Shown: one piece after another, positions 8,599 to 17,650 of the stretch
Position numbering within the stretch: the stretch's first letter is position 1
How the letters are laid out: the number at the start of each line of letters is the position of its first letter
Assembly (NCBI RefSeq): GCF_007004655.1
Contig: NZ_ML660101.1
Span: 98,637-162,636 of the forward strand
Source: Exilibacterium tricleocarpae
Lineage (GTDB): Bacteria > Pseudomonadota > Gammaproteobacteria > Pseudomonadales > Cellvibrionaceae
DNA length: 64,000 bases
Direction of reading: 5' to 3'
The notes under the pieces: model-generated
What the model was told of the DNA's origin: nothing
Seen by the model: only the letters and a program-made list of their open reading frames with translations
The model's database searches: none
Translations under genes and position numbers: made by a program

Positions 8599-8975
8599 GT
8601 CGTCTACTCATGTCGGCTACTCAGGTCGGCTACTACAGACGGTTATTGGCAGAATCTTGCGGGCCATAGAAATAGCGGGTCCGCTGAGGTGCAGTCGGGC
8701 CGGCGGCGATCAGGCGTTGTAGTAGCCCGGCATTGTAGCAACCCGGCATTGTGATTCAACGTCTACCGATTCACAGCGCCGGACAAATACAGGCAGGCGG
8801 AGCTGTGAAATATTTACCTTGGCCCGGCTAAATTGGAATTGCTACAGTTTCAGTGCTAAACGTAAGACATGATTATGGCAACGGGTGCCAGCAGGCAGTC
8901 GTACTTCGTTGTGAACTTTTCACCTGGTAATTGTGGCAGGAGGTCTGACACCCTTGCGTCACGGCGCGCACTGTC
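8599..8975. other. Divergent intergenic region with short tandem repeats
   Basis: This lies between the rep and GGDEF/EAL genes, which are transcribed away from each other. It holds two short direct repeats: TCGGCTACT (near 8612 and 8627) and CCCGGCATTGT (near 8726 and 8743). No clear promoter boxes or small genes are visible. Confidence 0.5.
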
Positions 8976-10673
8976 ATGGATACCACAATAAAAATCTTAT
9001 TCATCAATAACGAACACGCGGAGTATCTGCTGGTGGGCGACCTGCTGCGGCAGGTGCGTCATACGGACTATCGGCTGACCTGGTGCGATCGGCTCGAGTA
9101 CGCCATGGATGAACTGATGACCGATCAGTACGACGTGGTGCTGCTCGATTATCACTGGGGCAACGGCAATGGCCGCGACCTGCTGGAGGGTGCCCGCACC
9201 ATGGGTTGCCAGGTGCCGATCCTGGTGATGACCGATGAGATGGAGGCGGAACTCGACCGGCAGATTATCCGCACCGGTGCCTCTGACTACCTGGTCAAGG
9301 GCAGTATCGACTCGCAACTGCTGGAGCGCACCCTGCGCTATGCGATCGAGCGCAAGGCGGCGGAGTTGAAACTGGCCAGGCTCGCGCACTACGACATCCT
9401 TACCAACGTGCCCAATCGCATCTTGTTCCGCGACCGTCTCGAACACGCACTGCAACTGGCGGAGCGGGGCCAGCGGCCGTTTACCCTGATGTATATGGAC
9501 CTCGATGACTTTAAGCTGGTTAACGACAGCTATGGTCACGATGTCGGCGATGCCCTGATTCGCGCCTGCGCCGAGCGACTCAGTACCTGTATGCGCAAGA
9601 GCGATTCCGTGGCCCGTATCGGCGGCGACGAATTCACCATTCTATTGGAGGCCACCGCCTCCACCACCAGCATCGTTCATATCGCGCAGAAGATAGTGAC
9701 CGAGATTACCCGGCCCTATTATTTGAGCGGCCAGCAGGTAACCATCGGTTGCAGCCTGGGCATCGCGGTGTACCCGGATGCCGGCCGCGACGCCGACACG
9801 TTGCAAAAGCATGCGGATATGGCCATGTATCAGGCGAAGCAGGAGGAGGGCAGCACCTACCGGTTTTTCACCGAAGTGATGAATGAGCAGGCGCGCCGGC
9901 AATTGGTTTTGGAAGGCGAGTTGCGGCAGGCGTTGAGCGAGGGTGAATTTGTACTTCACTACCAGCCCCGGATCGATATCGGCAGCGGTAATATGGTGGC
10001 GTTGGAGGCGCTGATCCGCTGGTGCCATCCACAGCGGGGGCTGTTGATGCCGGAGGCGTTTCTCGCCACCGCGGAGAGCTCCGGGCTGATTGTTGATATC
10101 GGCTATTGGGTGGTGCAGCAGGCCTGTGAGGATTTACGGCGGCTGCGTGCGCTGCAGTCGCCGGCGTTGAATGTGGCGGTGAACCTGTCGCTGCGGCAGT
10201 TTACCGACAACAGCCTGGTTACCCGTATCGCCGGCATTCTGGCTGAGACGGGAGTAGACAGCCGCCACCTGGAATTCGAACTCACCGAAACCACGGTGAT
10301 GGCAAACCTCGACCGGGTCAGTTTGTGTATCCGCGCCCTGGCGCAGATGGGGGTGAATTTTGCTTTGGATGACTTCGGTACCGGGGTTTCGTCGTTTGTT
10401 CACCTGCAGCGCATACCCTTGTCCACACTGAAAATTGACCGGCAGTTTATCGATAACATCGACAGCAACGCCAACGACCGCCGTCTGGTGCGGTCCATGA
10501 TCGCGTTTGCCCACAGTATGGAAAAAAACGTGGTGGCGGTCGGGGTGGAATCAAAGGCCCAACTGAGTTTTTTGCGCCAGTGCCGCTGCGATCAGGTGCA
10601 GGGTTTTCATCTTTGTGAGCCTGTGGCGTTTGATGAGTTGGATCGGGTGTTGGCATTGAGAGCCAGTGGTTAA
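8976..10673 (+). CDS. Receiver-GGDEF-EAL cyclic-di-GMP protein
   Basis: Three domains in 565 residues. Residues 1-125 form a response-regulator receiver (phospho-acceptor Asp in VVLLDYHWG, Lys in SDYLVKG), although the usual acidic pair near the N-terminus is NNE. Residues about 135-300 form a diguanylate cyclase with intact active site RIGGDEF. Residues about 310-560 form an EAL phosphodiesterase with EALIRW, ELTET, DDFGTG and KIDRQFI. In the EAL domain the conserved Glu of the AEGVE motif is Val (VVAVGVES), so phosphodiesterase activity may be weak or lost while cyclase activity looks intact. The gene is monocistronic with no histidine kinase neighbour. Confidence 0.95.
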   Translation: MDTTIKILFINNEHAEYLLVGDLLRQVRHTDYRLTWCDRLEYAMDELMTDQYDVVLLDYHWGNGNGRDLLEGARTMGCQVPILVMTDEMEAELDRQIIRTGASDYLVKGSIDSQLLERTLRYAIERKAAELKLARLAHYDILTNVPNRILFRDRLEHALQLAERGQRPFTLMYMDLDDFKLVNDSYGHDVGDALIRACAERLSTCMRKSDSVARIGGDEFTILLEATASTTSIVHIAQKIVTEITRPYYLSGQQVTIGCSLGIAVYPDAGRDADTLQKHADMAMYQAKQEEGSTYRFFTEVMNEQARRQLVLEGELRQALSEGEFVLHYQPRIDIGSGNMVALEALIRWCHPQRGLLMPEAFLATAESSGLIVDIGYWVVQQACEDLRRLRALQSPALNVAVNLSLRQFTDNSLVTRIAGILAETGVDSRHLEFELTETTVMANLDRVSLCIRALAQMGVNFALDDFGTGVSSFVHLQRIPLSTLKIDRQFIDNIDSNANDRRLVRSMIAFAHSMEKNVVAVGVESKAQLSFLRQCRCDQVQGFHLCEPVAFDELDRVLALRASG

Positions 10674-10695
10674 CAGTCATTATGGTAAATGTTTG

Positions 10696-11174
10696 GGGTC
10701 AGACCTGAATGGCACTTGGTTAAGCAAAACTGTGCTAATTGACCGGCCTGCCTCTGGAGAGGGCTTTCAGAAACACGTCGTGAACCCGTCCCTGGGGACT
10801 TCTCTACAGCATCCCTGCTGTCGAGAGTTTCTGAAAGCCCTCTCCAGAGGCAGACCTACCCGCAGTATTCTTAAGCAAGACCAATACGACTGGGACAGAG
10901 ATCGGTAAATGGGTGCAAGGTCTCTTAACCAAGTGCCATTCGGGTCAGACCTGAATGGCACTTAGTTAAGTAAAACTGTGCCAGTTGATCGGTCACCGCT
11001 CCAGCCACATCGATCTCGATTAATTGTACTGGAGGTAGGTCTGGCCCTGGCTGAAGCCTTCAGAAACTCTCGACAGCAGGGATGCTGTCGTGAAGCTCCC
11101 AGGGACGGGTCCACAGCGTGTTTCTGAAGGCTTCAGCCAGGGCCAGACCGGTCAATTAGCACAGTTTTGCTTAA
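10696..11174. repeat. Nested inverted-repeat array with two long perfect hairpins
   Basis: This fills the gap between the GGDEF/EAL gene and comM. Hairpin 1 has 27-bp perfect arms at 10748-10774 and 10827-10853; hairpin 2 has 30-bp perfect arms at 11038-11067 and 11120-11149. Their 50-nt inner segments are reverse complements with few differences (core ACAGCATCCCTGCTGT-like). A 50-bp unit beginning GGGTCAGACCTGAATGGCAC occurs as direct copies at 10696 and 10942, with parts inverted at 10924-10941 and 11148-11174. Open frames here are accidental. It looks like an intergenic REP/MITE-type composite with no transposase of its own. Confidence 0.85.
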
Positions 11175-11250
11175 GAAAGTGGGATTCATGTCAGAGTGAA
11201 ATTAAATAATGTCCAGTGATGGCGGCTCCGGCAGCACCACCATAACCCGC

Positions 11251-12747
11251 CTAACCCTTCCGGTTTAATCCGTGATAGGTGATTGCCTCGGCCAGGTGCG
11301 GTGTCTTCATAACGTCCTCCCCGCCCAGATCGGCAATGGTGCGCGCCACTTTCAGAATGCGATGGTAAACCCGCGCAGAGAAGCCGAGTTTGTTCATGGC
11401 CCGATCCAGCAGTTGCTGCTGTTGTCGATCCAACCGGCACAGCTTTTCCACCTCCCGGTTATTCAGTTGCGCATTGGTTTTTTGCTGGCGCTTTATCTGT
11501 AGCGATCGACATTGGAAGACCCGTTCGCTCACGACGGCGGTTGTCTCACCGCTATGGGTCGATTGCAATTCACTGTACCGCAACTGTAAAACCGGCACCT
11601 GCAAATCGATCCGGTCCAGCAGGGGGCCGGAGAGCTTATCCCGGTAGCGGCGCAACTGATCCGGCGTGCAACTGCAGCGGCCGTCGTTCGCACCTTGATA
11701 ACCGCAGGGGCAGGGATTCATAGCGGCAATCAACTGGAAGTCGGCCGGAAAGCGCACCTGCGCGCGGGCCCGGGAAATACATATCTCGCCGGACTCCAGC
11801 GGCTCGCGCAACACTTCGAGCACCTGGCGCTGGAACTCGGGCAGTTCGTCCAGAAATAGCACCCCCTTGTGGGCCAGGGAGATTTCACCGGGCTTTGGCT
11901 GGCTGCCGCCGCCGACCAGGGCCACCGCCGAGGCAGTGTGGTGGGGCGATTGAAATGGCCGCCGCAGCCAGCAGCCGGCGACATCGGCCCCGGCTACCGA
12001 ATGCACGGCCGCCACCGCCAGCGCCTCGTCGTCGTCGAGGGGCGGCAGCAACCCGGGCAGGCGACTGGCGAGCATGGTTTTGCCGGTGCCGGGCGGACCG
12101 TAAAACAGCAGGTTGTGGCCGCCGGCGGCGGCGATTTCCAGTGCGCGTTTGGCCTGCACCTGGCCTTTTACATCGCTTAAGTCCGGGTAATCCGACGTTG
12201 TGGATAGCACTGCGGGTTCCGCCCGGGGCAGGGGTTCGCGGGCGCGCAGGTGGGCGCAGACCCGTAGCAGATTGGTGGCAGTAAATACCTGGGTATCGGC
12301 ACAAAGAGCAGCTTCGGCACCATTGGCCCGGGGCAGCACCAGCATTCTGCCGGCTTTTCCACAGGCGATAGCGCCGGGCAGGCACCCGCGCACGCTGCGC
12401 AGGTCGCCGGACAGTGCCAGTTCTCCCAGAAATTCGTAGTCCCGCACTTTCTTGCCGGGCAGTTGATCCGAGGCAATCAAAATACCCAGGGCGATGGCCA
12501 GGTCATAGCGACCGCCCTGTTTGGGCAGATCCGCCGGCGCCAGGTTGATAATGATGCGCCGGGCCGGGAAGTCAAAATGGCTGTTGAGCAGTGCACAGCG
12601 CACCCGTTCTTTGCTCTCTTTGACGGCCGTTTCGGGCAGGCCGACGATGGAAAGCCCGGGCAGGCCGTTGGAGAGATGGGTTTCCACGGTAACCAGTGGG
12701 GCGTCGATGCCGATTTGGGCGCGACTGTAAACGATAGCGAGCGACAT
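11251..12747 (-). CDS. comM: YifB/ComM family Mg-chelatase-like AAA+ ATPase
   Basis: A 498-residue protein covering the whole family. The N-terminal ChlI-like domain begins MSLAIVYSRAQIGIDAPLV with GLPGLSIVGLPETAVKESKERV. The AAA+ core has Walker A FYGPPGTGKTMLA (about residue 215), Walker B GVLFLDELPEF, and NPCPCGYQG with the following SCTPDQLRRYRDKLSGPLLDRIDL. The C-terminal helical domain ends AEAITYHGLNR. ComM-type proteins are hexameric helicases that extend branch migration during natural transformation. It is followed on the same strand by a repeat array; ubiK lies 190 bp upstream in the same direction. Confidence 0.95.
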   Translation of the reverse strand: MSLAIVYSRAQIGIDAPLVTVETHLSNGLPGLSIVGLPETAVKESKERVRCALLNSHFDFPARRIIINLAPADLPKQGGRYDLAIALGILIASDQLPGKKVRDYEFLGELALSGDLRSVRGCLPGAIACGKAGRMLVLPRANGAEAALCADTQVFTATNLLRVCAHLRAREPLPRAEPAVLSTTSDYPDLSDVKGQVQAKRALEIAAAGGHNLLFYGPPGTGKTMLASRLPGLLPPLDDDEALAVAAVHSVAGADVAGCWLRRPFQSPHHTASAVALVGGGSQPKPGEISLAHKGVLFLDELPEFQRQVLEVLREPLESGEICISRARAQVRFPADFQLIAAMNPCPCGYQGANDGRCSCTPDQLRRYRDKLSGPLLDRIDLQVPVLQLRYSELQSTHSGETTAVVSERVFQCRSLQIKRQQKTNAQLNNREVEKLCRLDRQQQQLLDRAMNKLGFSARVYHRILKVARTIADLGGEDVMKTPHLAEAITYHGLNRKG

Positions 12748-12937
12748 AAGCCTTCCTTAGCTTGAAAACAAGAGCTTGAAAAAACAGCTTCCCTGAAAAA
12801 ACGATCGCGATCCGGCTGTGGCTTCGGGACGCGACTGCGGCCTGTAGTGTAATCCAAATCACGCCCTTTGTTGTAGAGCCCAGCCAACCGCACTCACCCG
12901 CCGGCCTGCGGTCTGGGCATGGAGTGCGGTGCCGGCA

Positions 12938-13207
12938 TCACTTCTGTTCCGGCGCCGGCAGCGACGCGATTGTCGCGCTCAGTGTCGTTACCTCTTTCTC
13001 CAGTTGCTCTACTTTTTCCCGCGTGCGCAACAGCACTGCGGCCTGCGCATCGAATTCCTCCCTGGTAACCAGGTTCAGTCGGCCCAGTGCCGACTGCAGC
13101 AACGCTTGCAGTTCTTTTTGGGGCAGTACGCCACCACGTTGCACCAGGGCCTCGCTCAAGTCCTCGGCGAGATGCTTAAACAGTTGCTTGGGCAGTGGGG
13201 GAAACAT
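12938..13207 (-). CDS. ubiK: Ubiquinone biosynthesis accessory factor UbiK (BMFP/YqiC family)
   Basis: An 89-residue protein starting MFPPLPKQLFKHLAEDLSEAL, which mirrors the family opening in which an amphipathic helix precedes a C-terminal coiled coil (EEFDAQAAVLLRTREKVEQLE, heptad-like). UbiK forms a complex with UbiJ and helps aerobic ubiquinone assembly at the membrane. The ATG at 13207 is chosen over the one five codons upstream because AAAGG sits 6-10 bp before it and the family starts at MxxP. The comM/ubiK neighbourhood next to glnK-amtB is conserved in Pseudomonas. Confidence 0.92.
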   Translation of the reverse strand: MFPPLPKQLFKHLAEDLSEALVQRGGVLPQKELQALLQSALGRLNLVTREEFDAQAAVLLRTREKVEQLEKEVTTLSATIASLPAPEQK

Positions 13208-13301
13208 GACAAAGCCTTTCATCGACGGACTGGGCGAACAATTTTAACGCAATTGGCGCACTTTGTCGGCCGCGCCAGCGCCATGCACCATTTTTGCTCC
13301 C

Positions 13302-13341
13302 GCACCAGCGCGGTGCCGTTGTGGCTGCGCAATTGTGGTGC
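13302..13341 (+). promoter_or_regulatory. Two tandem NtrC-binding sites (enhancer)
   Basis: GCACC-N5-GGTGC at 13302-13316 matches the NtrC dyad exactly. A second box, GCGC-N7-GTGC at 13327-13341, differs by one base. The centres are about 25 bp apart and lie about 100 bp upstream of a -24/-12 promoter, the usual enhancer geometry. Confidence 0.75.
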
Positions 13342-13426
13342 GCCGGTAGCTCGGTAGCTTCACGTGAGGCGCTCCCAGGTGACCTCGTTTTTCTTTAACT
13401 CGTTGTTTTATAAAGCCTAAAGAGAG

Positions 13427-13444
13427 TTGGCCCGGTCTGTGCTA
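13427..13444 (+). promoter_or_regulatory. Sigma-54 (RpoN) promoter upstream of torF-glnK-amtB
   Basis: TTGGCCCG followed by TGCTA places the invariant GG (13429-13430) and GC (13441-13442) exactly 10 bp apart, as sigma-54 requires. With the NtrC boxes just upstream, transcription of torF, and probably of the glnK-amtB genes behind it, should rise under nitrogen limitation. Confidence 0.75.
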
Positions 13445-13546
13445 AATGACATCTACCTTTGACTCAGACAAAGACCGTGCGGGTGTAACAATAACGGAAA
13501 ACGGCATGGGCAAGGGCTCACAGAGAATCTACTTAGGAGGAAGACA

Positions 13547-14221
13547 ATGAAAAAACTAACTCAACTGGCAGCCGGCATTGCCCTCGTTTCTGGTGCCGCG
13601 GTTTCCCAGGCGGTCGAGATCACCGGCAATGTCACCCTGGCCACCGACTATGTGTTCCGCGGTGTTTCCCAGACCAACGAAAAAGGCGCGATTCAAGGTG
13701 GTTTTGACGCGGACTTCGGCAATGGTTTTTACCTGGGCACCTGGGCTTCGAATGTAGACTTTGGTTCCGAGGTGACCACCGAGATGGATTTCTACGGCGG
13801 CTATGGGTTTGAGCTGTCCGAAAATGTAGCTTTGGATTTCTCCTACATTTACTTCATGTATCCCGGTGATGAAGCAGCATTGAACTACCAGGAGTTTGTG
13901 GTTGGTCTGAGTGCTTATGACTTTGAATTCAGCGTAGTTTATTCCGATGAATACTTCGGCGACGGTGGTCCCGATGCTTTTGTTCTCAGTGCGGGCTACT
14001 CTTTTTCGCTCAGCGAAGCCACCAGTCTCGATCTGCACGTGGGCTTGACCGAGGCCGATGATGAGGTCGTTGAGGGTGAAGACAATTACATCGATTACTC
14101 CATCGGTGTAACCCACAGTGTGGCTGACCTCGACCTGGGCCTGACCTGGTACGGCACTGATATCGACGACTTTGATAACGCCGATGACCGTATTGTTTTT
14201 TCGATCTCTAAAAGTCTTTAA
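13547..14221 (+). CDS. TorF family putative outer-membrane porin
   Basis: A 224-residue outer-membrane beta-barrel protein: signal peptide MKKLTQLAAGIALVSGAAVSQA, then VEITGNVTLATDYVFRGVSQTNEKGAIQGGFD, the hallmark opening of the TorF/Gcw_chp family, then alternating strands rich in Tyr, Asp and Gly and a terminal SISKSL. Strong ribosome site AGGAGGAAG. It is the first gene after the NtrC/sigma-54 control region, so it is predicted to be nitrogen-regulated with glnK-amtB. It may assist outer-membrane uptake of ammonium or small nitrogen compounds; that function is inferred from context only. Confidence 0.88.
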   Translation: MKKLTQLAAGIALVSGAAVSQAVEITGNVTLATDYVFRGVSQTNEKGAIQGGFDADFGNGFYLGTWASNVDFGSEVTTEMDFYGGYGFELSENVALDFSYIYFMYPGDEAALNYQEFVVGLSAYDFEFSVVYSDEYFGDGGPDAFVLSAGYSFSLSEATSLDLHVGLTEADDEVVEGEDNYIDYSIGVTHSVADLDLGLTWYGTDIDDFDNADDRIVFSISKSL

Positions 14222-14359
14222 CGAGTTTTAGAAAAGAGTCGGTAAGGGTTTTAAAAAAGACTTTAACGGCTTACAAAAAAGACTTTAACGGCTTATAAAA
14301 AACAGCCCTTAACGGTTTTTAAAAAAAGAACCCTTAATTTTCCCGCACTCCGGTGCGGG
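14222..14359 (+). other. torF-glnK spacer with A-rich tandem repeats and a GC hairpin
   Basis: Four imperfect units of the type TTTAACGGCTTA followed by a run of A fill 14236-14335. They are followed by a GC-rich hairpin (CCCGCAC-TCCG-GTGCGGG, 14342-14359) not followed by a T run. It is not a convincing intrinsic terminator, so read-through from torF into glnK is plausible and the hairpin may instead tune mRNA levels. Confidence 0.5.
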
Positions 14360-14365
14360 CTATAG

Positions 14366-14725
<360 letters not shown>

Positions 14726-14755
14726 AAAAGCTTTTTATTTCCTGGGAGATCTGCT

Positions 14756-16024
14756 ATGGAAAACCAAATTTTCGAATTGCAGTACGCCATAGATACGTTT
14801 TACTTTTTGATCTGCGGCGCACTGGTAATGTGGATGGCGGCGGGGTTCGCGATGTTGGAAAGCGGGCTGGTGCGCGCTAAAAACACCACCGAAATCCTGA
14901 CCAAGAATGTGGCGCTGTTTGCCGTTGCCTGCACCATGTATATGATTTGCGGTTACCACTTCATGTATGACGGCGGCTACTTCCTGTCCGGGGTCACTAC
15001 CGTGGCCGGTATGGATGACGGGGCTATCGCCCAGGTGCTGGCGGACTCGGCGGAAAACGGTTTTGACGGCGATTCCGTCTACTCCGGTGCCTCCGACTTT
15101 TTCTTCCAGGTGGTATTCGTGGCCACGGCCATGTCGATCGTCTCCGGCGCGGTGGCGGAGCGGATGAAGCTGTGGGCGTTCCTGGCATTTGCCGTGGTCA
15201 TGACCGGTGTTATCTATCCTGTCGAGGGCGGCTGGACCTGGGGTGGTAAAGAGGTGCCGTTGTTCGGCGCGCTCAACTACAGTGACTACGCCGGTTCCGG
15301 TATTGTCCATATGGCCGGTGCCGCCGCCGCCCTGGCAGGGGTTATCCTGCTCGGCGCCCGCAAAGGTAAATACGGTCCCAACGGTGAGGTAAATGCCATT
15401 CCCGGTGCTAATCTGCCGCTGGCCACACTCGGTATGTTTATCCTGTGGATGGGGTGGTTTGGTTTCAACGGTGGTTCTACGTTGAAACTCGGCGGTGTGG
15501 CTGTGGCCAACGAAGTCGCCAACGTCTTTTTGAACACCAACGCGGCGGCGGCCGGCGGTCTGATTGCGGCGCTGGCCGTGGCCCGCATTATTTTCGGCAA
15601 GGCCGATCTGACCATGGCGTTAAACGGTGCCCTGGCCGGTCTGGTGGCGATTACCGCCGAGCCGGCGGACCCCTCGCCCCTGGCGGCGACGCTGATTGGT
15701 GCGGTGGGTGGCATCATTGTGGTATTCAGCATCCTGGCACTGGACAAGTTGAAGATCGACGATCCGGTCGGCGCCATCTCCGTGCACGGTGTGGTGGGTT
15801 TCTTCGGTGTCATGGTAGTGCCGATTACCGATGGTGATGCGTCTTTCCTCGGTCAGCTTGGCGGCGCCGCGGTGATCTTCTGCTGGGTCTTTGTCACCAG
15901 CCTGATTGTCTGGGCTGTGCTGAAGGCGGCGATGGGTATTCGCGTCACCGAAGAGGAGGAATTCGACGGTGTCGATCTGGCCGAATGTGGTATGGAAGCT
16001 TACCCTGAGTTCACTACCAAATAA
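14756..16024 (+). CDS. amtB: Ammonium transporter AmtB
   Basis: A 422-residue Amt/MEP channel. Eleven hydrophobic segments are expected. The conserved twin histidines are visible in GIVHMAGAAAALAG and AISVHGVVGFFGV, with signature DxxGxxxVH-like GSGIVHMAG and MLESGLVRAKNTTEILTKN near the N-terminus. Unlike E. coli AmtB it has no cleaved leader, starting MENQIFELQYAIDTFYFLICGALVMWMAAG. A roughly 30-residue loop (YDGGYFLSGVTTVAGMDDGAI) follows the third helix, as in the marine long-loop Amt subgroup. It is flanked by two PII genes. Confidence 0.97.
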   Translation: MENQIFELQYAIDTFYFLICGALVMWMAAGFAMLESGLVRAKNTTEILTKNVALFAVACTMYMICGYHFMYDGGYFLSGVTTVAGMDDGAIAQVLADSAENGFDGDSVYSGASDFFFQVVFVATAMSIVSGAVAERMKLWAFLAFAVVMTGVIYPVEGGWTWGGKEVPLFGALNYSDYAGSGIVHMAGAAAALAGVILLGARKGKYGPNGEVNAIPGANLPLATLGMFILWMGWFGFNGGSTLKLGGVAVANEVANVFLNTNAAAAGGLIAALAVARIIFGKADLTMALNGALAGLVAITAEPADPSPLAATLIGAVGGIIVVFSILALDKLKIDDPVGAISVHGVVGFFGVMVVPITDGDASFLGQLGGAAVIFCWVFVTSLIVWAVLKAAMGIRVTEEEEFDGVDLAECGMEAYPEFTTK

Positions 16025-16030
16025 GCGTTT

Positions 16031-16088
16031 GGCGGCGGGCCGGCTGCGATACCGGCCCCGGTCTCCCGCCCGCCGCCACCGGGCGGGA
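16031..16088 (+). terminator. Overlapping alternative hairpins after amtB
   Basis: Two mutually exclusive stems share 16064-16077. The long one pairs GGCGGCGGGC (16031-16040) with GCCCGCCGCC (16068-16077); the short one pairs TCCCGCCC (16064-16071) with GGGCGGGA (16081-16088) and is followed by GCTTTCGTTT. The short stem with its T-rich tail could terminate amtB mRNA while the long stem would prevent that. The rest of the gap to the second PII gene shows no clear sigma-54 or NtrC site. Confidence 0.45.
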
Positions 16089-16251
16089 GCTTTCGTTTAC
16101 ACCCTTGCGCCAGGTCAATTCGCCGGGATGATTTTACCGGTTTTTGCGTGTATGGTATGCCCTCGACAGCGTCACAGTCCGCTACGGATTGTCCTCCGGT
16201 GGGGCAAAGATTGAGAAAAAAATTGCGTTTGAGAGTCAAGTTGAAGCGTAA

Positions 16252-16638
<387 letters not shown>

Positions 16639-16640
16639 GC

Positions 16641-16660
16641 ATTCCCGCACTGGCGGGAAT
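16641..16660 (+). terminator. Perfect hairpin after the second PII gene
   Basis: ATTCCCGC-ACTG-GCGGGAAT starts 2 bp after the stop codon. The 8-bp stem is perfect but no T run follows, so it may act as an mRNA 3' stabiliser as well as a weak terminator. Confidence 0.55.
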
Positions 16661-16731
16661 GACCGGGTAAAGTCCACCGGGTCTGGCAGACCGGCTTCGC
16701 AAGGCCATGCCAAGCCTAAAATGTAACAGGT

Positions 16732-17607
16732 TTAAAACGTCACTATCTCCTGATCGACGATATGCTGTAGCAGCGGACTCTTGGCGGCGCGCTCAAATGC
16801 TGCATCTATGGCGGCGGCGCGCTGCTGGGTGATGGGCCGGTAATTGGGGTGGGAGAAAATATAGAATTCACCCTGGTCCAGCGCCTCCACCACCCGCTTG
16901 CCGATAATGTTCACATCGATTCCATTCTCAACTGCCACGGCGGCGCCGCTGGCCATTTTCATTTGCTTTTCCGAGGGCGGCTGATCGGGCGCATAGCGGG
17001 CCTGGCGGTTGCGGTGCGACTGGTGAATGCGGGTTTTCACAAAAGCCGGGCACAGCACGGCCACTTTGATCTCGCGTGACTTCAGTTCCTCGCGCCAGGC
17101 TTCCGACAGCGCTACCACCGCGTGCTTGGTGGCGGTGTAGGGACCGGCAAACGGGGTGCCGGCCATGCCCGCCATGGAGGCCACATTGATGACCCAACCG
17201 CCCTCGCCCTGTTGTTTCAGCAGCGGAATAAAGGTTTGCGCGCCGTACACCACCCCCATCAGGTTGACGTCGATGGTCCAGCGCCAACCGGCCTCATCGG
17301 TATGTTCGGCATTGCCGGGAATACCGCCGACGCCGGCGTTGTTGACCAGCATATGCACCTTGCCGAAGTGCGCCAGGGTCTGGCGGGCGACCTCCTGCCA
17401 CTGGCTCTCCACGGCGACATCCAGAGGTAGGGTCAGGACCGGAATCTGCTCGGCGGACAATTGCTCCTGCGCCACGGCCAGCTGCGCGGTGTCGATATCG
17501 GCCAACACCACGTTCATCCCCTGTTGGCCCAGGGCGCGGCCGATGGCCAGGCCGATGCCCTCGGCGCCGCCGCTGATGACGGCGGTTTTTCCTTTATAGT
17601 TACTCAT
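16732..17607 (-). CDS. Short-chain dehydrogenase/reductase
   Basis: A 291-residue classical SDR: cofactor motif SGGAEGIGLAIG near residue 12, LADID (Asp suggests NAD preference), VNNAGVGG, catalytic Ser in INVASMAGMAG, YTATKHA with the Tyr and Lys, and CPAFVKTRI. The long C-terminal extension (YRPITQQRAAAIDAAFERAAK) is common in proteobacterial SDRs paired with TetR regulators. It is transcribed from the same direction as the TetR gene 43 bp upstream and probably forms its operon. Substrate unknown. Confidence 0.9.
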   Translation of the reverse strand: MSNYKGKTAVISGGAEGIGLAIGRALGQQGMNVVLADIDTAQLAVAQEQLSAEQIPVLTLPLDVAVESQWQEVARQTLAHFGKVHMLVNNAGVGGIPGNAEHTDEAGWRWTIDVNLMGVVYGAQTFIPLLKQQGEGGWVINVASMAGMAGTPFAGPYTATKHAVVALSEAWREELKSREIKVAVLCPAFVKTRIHQSHRNRQARYAPDQPPSEKQMKMASGAAVAVENGIDVNIIGKRVVEALDQGEFYIFSHPNYRPITQQRAAAIDAAFERAAKSPLLQHIVDQEIVTF

Positions 17608-17650
17608 GTTTTACCTCAACTCTTGGCTGTTGTGAAAATTGTGCCCGGTG

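Noticed and set aside
10666..10961. Small open frames in the hairpin array
   Set aside because: They are formed by the inverted repeats themselves and lack ribosome sites or family signals.
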